DNA of 64,000 bases from Blastococcus sp. CT_GayMR16 (GTDB taxonomy: Bacteria > Actinomycetota > Actinomycetes > Mycobacteriales > Geodermatophilaceae): the NCBI RefSeq assembly GCF_004570875.1, contig NZ_SPQK01000020.1:30794-94793 (forward strand), in the 5' to 3' direction. Under the pieces are notes generated by a model that did no database searches, was not told the origin of the DNA, and saw nothing but the letters and a program-made list of their open reading frames with translations. Shown piece by piece: positions 59,701 through 64,000 of the stretch. Both the position numbers and the translations under genes were made by a program. Numbering within the stretch: the first letter of the stretch is position 1; every line of letters begins with the position of its first letter.

Positions 59701-59840
59701 GACCTCTCCTCCTCACCGACGACACGCGGCGCGAACGGCAGAGCCATTCGTCACCTGACCGGGTGATCGGCAGATCGGACGCTCAAGTTGAGTCCACCGG
59801 GAATCGGACCCCTGTTCTTCCTCCCCCGTCCGGGTGGTGC

Positions 59841-59895
59841 GGCCCCCGTCCCGAGGCTCGCCCCGGGCCTGCGAGGGGGAGAGGACGGGGTCCTT
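59841..59895 (-). repeat. GC-rich hairpin repeat, copy 5 (divergent)
   Basis: On the minus strand AAGGACCCCGTCCTC ... CGGGACGGGGGCC. Outer stem CCCCGTCC/GGACGGGG, a fourth stem variant that still pairs. It starts 2 bp after the stop of the PEP mutase-like gene, as copies 1 and 4 do after their genes. The flanking 59701-59840 has only short palindromes (e.g. CTCAAGTTGAG at 59782-59792). Confidence 0.75.
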
Positions 59896-59897
59896 GT

Positions 59898-60680
59898 TCA
59901 GTTCAGTGCGCGGGTGCCCTCGGGCAGGGTGCCGCCACCCACGACGGCGGCCACCGCGTCCTGCAGGGCCGTCAGGGCGACCCGCTGCGTGAACGGGCCG
60001 GTCGACACGCGCGCGACCCCGAGCGACTGGAGCTCGCTCACCGGCAGGGACCGGCCCGGGACGCTGATGACGGTGAGCTTCTGGGGGCCCAGCCCGTCGA
60101 CGAGCGCGGCGATCTCCTCCCGCGCGATCGCACCGGGCACGAACACCACGGGCGCTCCCACCTCGAGGAACGCCTGCCCGCGGCGGATGGCCTCGGCCAC
60201 CAGTTCGCCCCGGTCGGCGTCCCGGGGCGCCCGGACGAAGGCGTCGGTGCGGGCATTCAGGACGAAGTCGATCCCGGCGTCCCGTCCCGCCGCGACCACC
60301 GCCTCGACGGCGGCGACCGCCTCGTCGAGCGGCTTCATCCGGTCCTCGAGGTTGCCGCCGACGACGCCGGCCTCGATGGCCCGCCGCGCGGTTGCACCGG
60401 CGTCGCCGTAGCCGGCCTCGAAGTCCATGGTCACAGGAACGTCTACGGCGGCGACGATGCGGGCCACCATGTCCAGGTGCAGGTCGAGCGGGATGTTCTC
60501 GCCGTCCTCGTAGCCGAACGTCGCGGCGATGGAGTGGCTGGCGGTGGCCAGCGCCCGGACACCGTCGGTGCCGGCGACCACGGTCGCGGAGATCACGTCC
60601 CAGACGTTGGCGAGCACCAGGATCTCGGGGGCGGTGTGCAGGTCGAGCAGAGTGCGGGCGCGTGCGGCGAGGTCCGGCAT
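59898..60680 (-). CDS. Isocitrate lyase/PEP mutase superfamily protein
   Basis: TIM-barrel enzyme of 260 residues in the phosphoenolpyruvate mutase/isocitrate lyase group. Features: VLANVWDVISATVVAGTDGVRALATASHSIAATFGYEDGE, VPVTMDFEAGYGD, VGGNLEDRMKPLDEAVAAVEAV, NARTDAFVR. The Asp/Glu metal-site residues (DFEAGYGD, LEDR) are kept, but the lyase KKCGH-type loop is absent. Such proteins are often called oxaloacetate decarboxylase or carboxyPEP mutase-like without proof. Divergent from the bfd-bfr operon. Confidence 0.9.
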   Translation of the reverse strand: MPDLAARARTLLDLHTAPEILVLANVWDVISATVVAGTDGVRALATASHSIAATFGYEDGENIPLDLHLDMVARIVAAVDVPVTMDFEAGYGDAGATARRAIEAGVVGGNLEDRMKPLDEAVAAVEAVVAAGRDAGIDFVLNARTDAFVRAPRDADRGELVAEAIRRGQAFLEVGAPVVFVPGAIAREEIAALVDGLGPQKLTVISVPGRSLPVSELQSLGVARVSTGPFTQRVALTALQDAVAAVVGGGTLPEGTRALN

Positions 60681-60737
60681 GTCCCCGAACCTAGTGAGAT
60701 CGCCGTGCGGTCGCGACCAGACCCTGGACGGAATCTC

Positions 60738-60756
60738 TTAGGTCAGGCTAACCTCC
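60738..60756 (+). promoter_or_regulatory. IdeR/DtxR-type iron box before bfd-bfr
   Basis: TTAGGTCAGGCTAACCTCC matches 16 of 19 positions of the IdeR consensus TTAGGTTAGGCTAACCTAA. It lies 68 bp before the bfd start and 58 bp before the divergent PEP mutase-like gene. Confidence 0.82.
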
Positions 60757-60823
60757 TACGCAGTGCCGTGCGGTGGTCCGCCTGGCATGCGACCCCCGCC
60801 CAGTTACCGGTAAGGCGTCTGAC

Positions 60824-61066
60824 ATGTACGTGTGCCACTGCGCCGTCGTCACGGATCGCGACGTGCTCGAGTCGATCGCCAACGGCGCCCAGTGCGTCGC
60901 CGACGTCGCGCGCCAGACCGGTGCCGGTCGCACCTGCGGGAACTGCATCAGCTCGCTGCGCGACCTGGTGTGCCAGCATTGCCCAGTCCGAGCCGAGCGC
61001 GGCGCCGTCGAAGCCCGCGAACTCGAAGCCGAAGTCGAACTGGGAGTTGCTGGTGCAACCCGTTAG
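60824..61066 (+). CDS. bfd: Bacterioferritin-associated ferredoxin (Bfd-like)
   Basis: [2Fe-2S] protein of 80 residues that donates electrons to bacterioferritin to release stored iron. Cysteine ligands: YVCHCAVV (C-x-C) and GRTCGNCISSL (C-x2-C), with the order and spacing of BFD domains. The C-terminus is longer than in E. coli Bfd and contains another Cys pair VCQHCPV. The stop overlaps the bfr start by 14 nt, and an IdeR box lies upstream: an iron-storage operon under iron control. Confidence 0.93.
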   Translation: MYVCHCAVVTDRDVLESIANGAQCVADVARQTGAGRTCGNCISSLRDLVCQHCPVRAERGAVEARELEAEVELGVAGATR

Positions 61067-61535
61067 TCCCCGTGTGGTCGAACTGCTCAACGATGCGTTG
61101 ACGTTCGAATTGACCGTCACCAACGGTTACTTCCTGAACGCGCGCATGCTCGACGCCTGGGGGCTCCCCAAGCTCGGCAAGGTCTTCTACGACCTCTCCA
61201 TCGAGGAGATGAAGGACGCCGACTCCCTCATCCAGCGGGTGCTGCTGTTCGACGGCCACCCCAACGTGCAGCGCCTCGGTGCCATCCGCGTCGGTGAGAC
61301 GGCGGAGGAGATGCTCGTCCTCGCCCTCGACAGCGAGAAGGCCGCGGTCGCGCAGTTCAACGCCGCGGCGCAGGAGTGCCACGACCTCGGCGACCACGCC
61401 ACCGCTTCGGTGTTCGAGGAGATGACCCTCGACGAGGAGACGCACGCCGACTGGTTCGAGGCCCAGCTGGGCGCCATCGAGCGGGTCGGCCTGCCGCAGT
61501 ACCTGGCCGCGCAGATCTCCACCGAGACCCCCTGA
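61053..61535 (+). CDS. bfr: Bacterioferritin with one altered ferroxidase ligand
   Basis: Iron-storage 24-mer subunit of 160 residues. Ferroxidase ligands: Glu in ALTFELTVTNGYF, Glu in SIEEMKDAD, Glu in ALDSEKAA, Glu and His in DEETHADWFE. The His that usually follows (EMKHA) is Asp here (EMKDAD). The Met that binds the interface heme (EEMK) is kept. GTG 61053 follows GGGAG, 14 nt inside bfd. Length is the family norm. A strong terminator follows. Confidence 0.94.
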   Translation: MQPVSPRVVELLNDALTFELTVTNGYFLNARMLDAWGLPKLGKVFYDLSIEEMKDADSLIQRVLLFDGHPNVQRLGAIRVGETAEEMLVLALDSEKAAVAQFNAAAQECHDLGDHATASVFEEMTLDEETHADWFEAQLGAIERVGLPQYLAAQISTETP

Positions 61536-61553
61536 CGGCCTCCTCCCCCAGCG

Positions 61554-61594
61554 CGCCGAGGGCCGCTTCCCGACACGGGAAGCGGCCCTCGGCG
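61554..61594. terminator. Perfect 19-bp stem terminator after bfr
   Basis: CGCCGAGGGCCGCTTCCCG, loop ACA, CGGGAAGCGGCCCTCGGCG, 18 bp after the bfr stop. Confidence 0.9.
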
Positions 61595-61671
61595 TCATCC
61601 CGATCAGGCCGGACGGCCGCTGACGGCGACCGGTTCCGCTACGCGGTGAGCGTGTGCCACACTGCCCGTAG

Positions 61672-61690
61672 CGAGGTGAGGCTAGCCTAA
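61672..61690 (+). promoter_or_regulatory. IdeR/DtxR-type iron box before the siderophore-interacting protein gene
   Basis: CGAGGTGAGGCTAGCCTAA matches 15 of 19 positions of the IdeR consensus. It lies 37 bp before the start codon, a position suited to repression. Confidence 0.75.
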
Positions 61691-61727
61691 GTAATGCGCC
61701 TTGCCCCCGGCAACCGGAAGAGTGCTC

Positions 61728-62660
61728 ATGACCGTCGAGGCGCCGCAGATCCCCGCCTACCGGACCTTCGCCGTCCGGGTGTCCGGGATCCGCCGGTTGA
61801 GCCCGAGCTTCCTGCGCGTGACGTTCACCGGTGACGACCTCCGCGACTGCGCACCGAACGGCTGGGACCAGCGGATCAAGCTGCTGCTCCCGCTCCCGGG
61901 GCGCGGCATCAGCGACTGCCCGACCGGCCCGGACTGGTACGAGGAGTGGCGAGCCCTCCCCCCGGAGCGCCAGAACCCGATCCGCACCTACACCGTTCGC
62001 GCCACCCGCCCGGAGGCGCGCGAGATCGACGTCGACTTCGTCCTGCACGGCGCGACCGGTCCGGCCTCGGCGTGGGCCGGGCAGGCCGCCGTCGGTGACG
62101 AGGTGGCCCTCGTCGCACCGAACGCCCGCTTTCCCGGCCCGACCGGCGGTTACGAGTGGCATCCGCCGGCCGACGCCTCGTGCCTGGTCGTCGCCGGCGA
62201 CGAGACCGCGGTACCGGCCGTCTGCGCGATCGTCGAGTCGCTGCCGGCGGGGCGACCGGCGCGCATCCTGCTCGAGATCCCGACGGCCGACGACGTCCTC
62301 CCGCTGGCGGCCCCGGACGGCGTCGAGGTGACCTGGCTGCCGCGCCGGGTCGCCACGGAGCCGGCCGCCCCGCACGGCGCCCTGCTCACCGCAGCCCTCG
62401 TCCGCGCCGTGCAGGACCTGCCCGGCGCGACGGGCACGTCGCGTCCCTCGATGCTGGACGACGTGGACGTCGACGCGAGCATCCTGTGGGAGGTGCCCGA
62501 GGACACCGCCGACGGCCGCACGTCCGGCCCGTACGTCTGGCTGGCCGGGGAGGCCGGGACGATCAAGGGGCTGCGCCGCCACCTCGTGCAGGAGGCCGGC
62601 CTCGACCGCACCTCGATCGCCTTCATGGGCTACTGGCGCCTCGGCAGGGTCAGCGACTGA
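61728..62660 (+). CDS. Siderophore-interacting protein (ViuB/SIP-type ferric reductase)
   Basis: FAD-dependent ferric-siderophore reductase of 310 residues. Ferredoxin-reductase-like FAD domain with RLSPSFLRVTFTGDDL and IRTYTVRATRPEAREIDVDFVLHGATGPASAWA, then the NAD(P)H domain with LVVAGDETAVPAVCAIVESLPAG and the C-terminal VWLAGEAGTIKGLRRHLVQEAGLDRTSIAFMGYWRLG. It reduces ferric siderophores in the cytoplasm to free the iron. ATG 61728 has GGAAG upstream and an IdeR box 37 bp before it. It has no siderophore transporter gene beside it. Confidence 0.95.
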   Translation: MTVEAPQIPAYRTFAVRVSGIRRLSPSFLRVTFTGDDLRDCAPNGWDQRIKLLLPLPGRGISDCPTGPDWYEEWRALPPERQNPIRTYTVRATRPEAREIDVDFVLHGATGPASAWAGQAAVGDEVALVAPNARFPGPTGGYEWHPPADASCLVVAGDETAVPAVCAIVESLPAGRPARILLEIPTADDVLPLAAPDGVEVTWLPRRVATEPAAPHGALLTAALVRAVQDLPGATGTSRPSMLDDVDVDASILWEVPEDTADGRTSGPYVWLAGEAGTIKGLRRHLVQEAGLDRTSIAFMGYWRLGRVSD

Positions 62661-62719
62661 CCACCGCCACCACTCCGGGCTCCGGGGAGGGACGCCGGGC
62701 GTGACCTAGGTTGACCCGG

Positions 62720-63427
62720 ATGGACGACCGGCCGGAGAAGACGGTGGCGCTGCTGCGCACCGACGATCTCGTGGTCGGCCACGACGGCGTCCAGGTGTGC
62801 GCCCCCGTGACGGTGCGGCTCCTGCCCGCGGCCGCCCTGGCCCTGATCGGCCCGAACGGCGTGGGGAAGTCGACCGTGCTGCACACCCTCGTGGGCCTCC
62901 TGACGCCGCTGGCCGGGGAGGTCCTGTTCGACGGGACGCCGGTCGACGAGCGACGCTCCTCCTTCCGCCGCGACGTCGCGCAGGTGCTCGACGACGACGC
63001 GTTCTTCCCCTCGCTCACGGCACGGGAGCACCTGCTGCTGACCGCCCGCGGCCACGGCGTCGTCGACGCCGAGGCGACCGTGGACGGGGAACTCGCGGCC
63101 TTCGGCATCGAGGACCGCGCGGACGCGCTCCCCACCAAGCTGTCCTCCGGGCAGCGCCGCCGCCTGGCGCTCGCGGCCGCCTTCGTGCGACCCGCCCGCC
63201 TGATGGTGCTCGACGAGCCGGAACGGCGCCTGGACGCCGACATGCGTCAGGACCTCGCCGGGCGGCTGGCGAGCGCGAGGGACGACGGGCTCGCGGTGAT
63301 CTTCGCCAGCCACGACGGGGACTTCGTGCAGACCGTGGCCGACCACGCCCTGCTGCTCGGCGACGAGGAGTGCCGGTTGCTGCCGCCCGGCGACGCCCCG
63401 GAGGCCATGTCCGGGATGCAGGGTTGA
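62720..63427 (+). CDS. ABC transporter ATP-binding protein
   Basis: ATPase of 235 residues. Walker A GPNGVGKSTVLHTLVG, signature LSSGQRRRLALAAAFV, Walker B LMVLDEPERRLD, and switch His in IFASHDGDF. TAGGTT lies 8-13 nt before ATG 62720, suggesting a leaderless mRNA. It is followed after 1 bp by a membrane protein gene (GTG 63429) that should be its permease partner. The substrate is unknown; the type with a small membrane partner is often an exporter. Confidence 0.93.
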   Translation: MDDRPEKTVALLRTDDLVVGHDGVQVCAPVTVRLLPAAALALIGPNGVGKSTVLHTLVGLLTPLAGEVLFDGTPVDERRSSFRRDVAQVLDDDAFFPSLTAREHLLLTARGHGVVDAEATVDGELAAFGIEDRADALPTKLSSGQRRRLALAAAFVRPARLMVLDEPERRLDADMRQDLAGRLASARDDGLAVIFASHDGDFVQTVADHALLLGDEECRLLPPGDAPEAMSGMQG

Positions 63428-63428
63428 C

Positions 63429-64000
63429 GTGCCCGGTCCTGCCGCAGTCCGCACCGCTGAACTCGACGGTCCCGGCGTCCGCCGCCTGACCCGCCGCAGC
63501 GCCGCCCAACGGGCCGTGACCACCTGGGGCGCGCGCCTCGGCGAGGCCTGGTCGACGACTGCCTCCGTGGGCATCGGGCTGGCCGTGGTCGGCGGCTGGC
63601 TGGCCTCGGTCCGCGACGAGATCGCCGGCACCTCACCCGGGTCCGGGACGTCGCTCCCCGCCACGGCGACCGCCCTCGCGGCGGCGATCGTGGGAGTAGC
63701 GGCACTGACGACACTGCTCGACCGGCTGGGTCCGGTCAGCGCCAGCCCCGCCGCCGCCGCGTGGTGGCTCCCCCTCCCCGCCGCGCGGGCGGGCCTGCTG
63801 CGCAGCGACCTCGGCCGCGTCGCCGGCGTCTGTGCAGGCGTCACCGCGGTCGTCTGCACGCCGCTCGCGATGGTCTGGGCCGCGGCGCCGTCCGTCTCCG
63901 GAGTCGCCGCGACGGTGGTCGGCGCGGCGGCGTCCGCCTCGGTGCTCGTCGGTGCGGTGGCGCTCCTGCAGAGCCGCGGCAGCAGCGGCGTCCTGGCGCC
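63429..64000 (+). CDS. Membrane protein, probable ABC permease partner (3' end outside window)
   Basis: Open from GTG 63429 to the window edge, 190 residues seen. At least four hydrophobic segments (TASVGIGLAVVGGWLAS, ATALAAAIVGVAALTTLL, AGVCAGVTAVVCTPLAMVWAA, VAATVVGAAASASVLVGAVALL) with AAAWWLPLPAARAGLLRSDLGRVAG between. The phrase LPLPAARAGLLRSDL recalls actinobacterial DUF6297-like permeases (tentative). It starts 1 bp after the ATPase stop. Confidence 0.8.
   Translation, partial: MPGPAAVRTAELDGPGVRRLTRRSAAQRAVTTWGARLGEAWSTTASVGIGLAVVGGWLASVRDEIAGTSPGSGTSLPATATALAAAIVGVAALTTLLDRLGPVSASPAAAAWWLPLPAARAGLLRSDLGRVAGVCAGVTAVVCTPLAMVWAAAPSVSGVAATVVGAAASASVLVGAVALLQSRGSSGVLA

Noticed and set aside
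59782..59792. HspR-type HAIR element suggested by CTCAAGTTGAG
   Set aside because: The arm order and spacing do not match CTTGAGT-N7-ACTCAAG; only an 11-bp palindrome remains.

Overview
The window is about 64 kb of high-GC actinobacterial chromosome. Third codon positions are strongly GC-biased, many starts are GTG, and several genes appear leaderless. Many of the small domain families are actinobacterial (DUF2017, DUF3618, DUF4262, deazaflavin-dependent Ddn-type proteins, IdeR/DtxR-type iron boxes). The gene order rdgB-rph ... MBL-murI-cysM-cysO-mec-DUF2017-clpS-pncB resembles the Mycobacterium tuberculosis Rv1330c-Rv1341 block, and serB next to ctaD is also arranged as in mycobacteria. Together with LEA-like stress proteins and a short GC-rich hairpin repeat scattered between genes, this suggests a Geodermatophilaceae-type soil or rock actinomycete (Blastococcus, Modestobacter or Geodermatophilus). 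The genus is an inference. No rRNA, phage, insertion sequence or CRISPR array is seen; there is one tRNA (Leu, UAG).

Layout. 1-7.8 kb: mixed single genes (aldo/keto reductase, histidine phosphatase, EAL phosphodiesterase, TetR regulator, tRNA-Leu, small enzymes, a frameshifted DinB gene). 7.8-20 kb: the conserved actinobacterial block (RdgB, RNase PH, MBL hydrolase, glutamate racemase, the CysM/CysO/Mec cysteine pathway, ClpS, NAD salvage pncB-pncA). It is interrupted by peroxiredoxin, LtrA, DUF4262 and a stand-alone LigD-type polymerase. 20-29 kb: azoreductase/HxlR pair, serB, ctaD, rlmA, a phosphoesterase, a DHA2 transporter, CtaG and a cation exporter. 29-31 kb: a M23 endopeptidase with a long histone H1-like cytoplasmic tail. 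31-46 kb: dehydrogenases, a lactone-oxidase/aldolase cluster, an ABC-F protein, a DosR-like box between two divergent genes, a sigma factor pair, and a ygiB-ygiC-like pair. 46-52 kb: HerA-like ATPase, SIMPL protein, zinc protease, crotonase, and a three-gene stress operon with a general-stress-type promoter.

52.6-59.7 kb is the most unusual region. A single-domain response regulator and a membrane histidine kinase are followed by a SipW-dependent secreted protein (CalY/TasA-like), its SipW-type signal peptidase, two small secreted proteins, and two receiver-Hpt fusion proteins. An OmpR-type regulator converges on the end of the array. The genes overlap or are tightly spaced. This looks like a split phosphorelay built around a secreted surface or fibre system.

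59.8-64 kb: an iron module (bacterioferritin-associated ferredoxin plus bacterioferritin, and a siderophore-interacting protein), each unit behind a recognisable IdeR-type box, then an ABC transporter that runs off the end of the window.

A GC-rich hairpin repeat of about 60 bp occurs at least five times. Its outer stem differs between copies but stays paired. Two copies overlap the translation starts of serB and of a crotonase gene.
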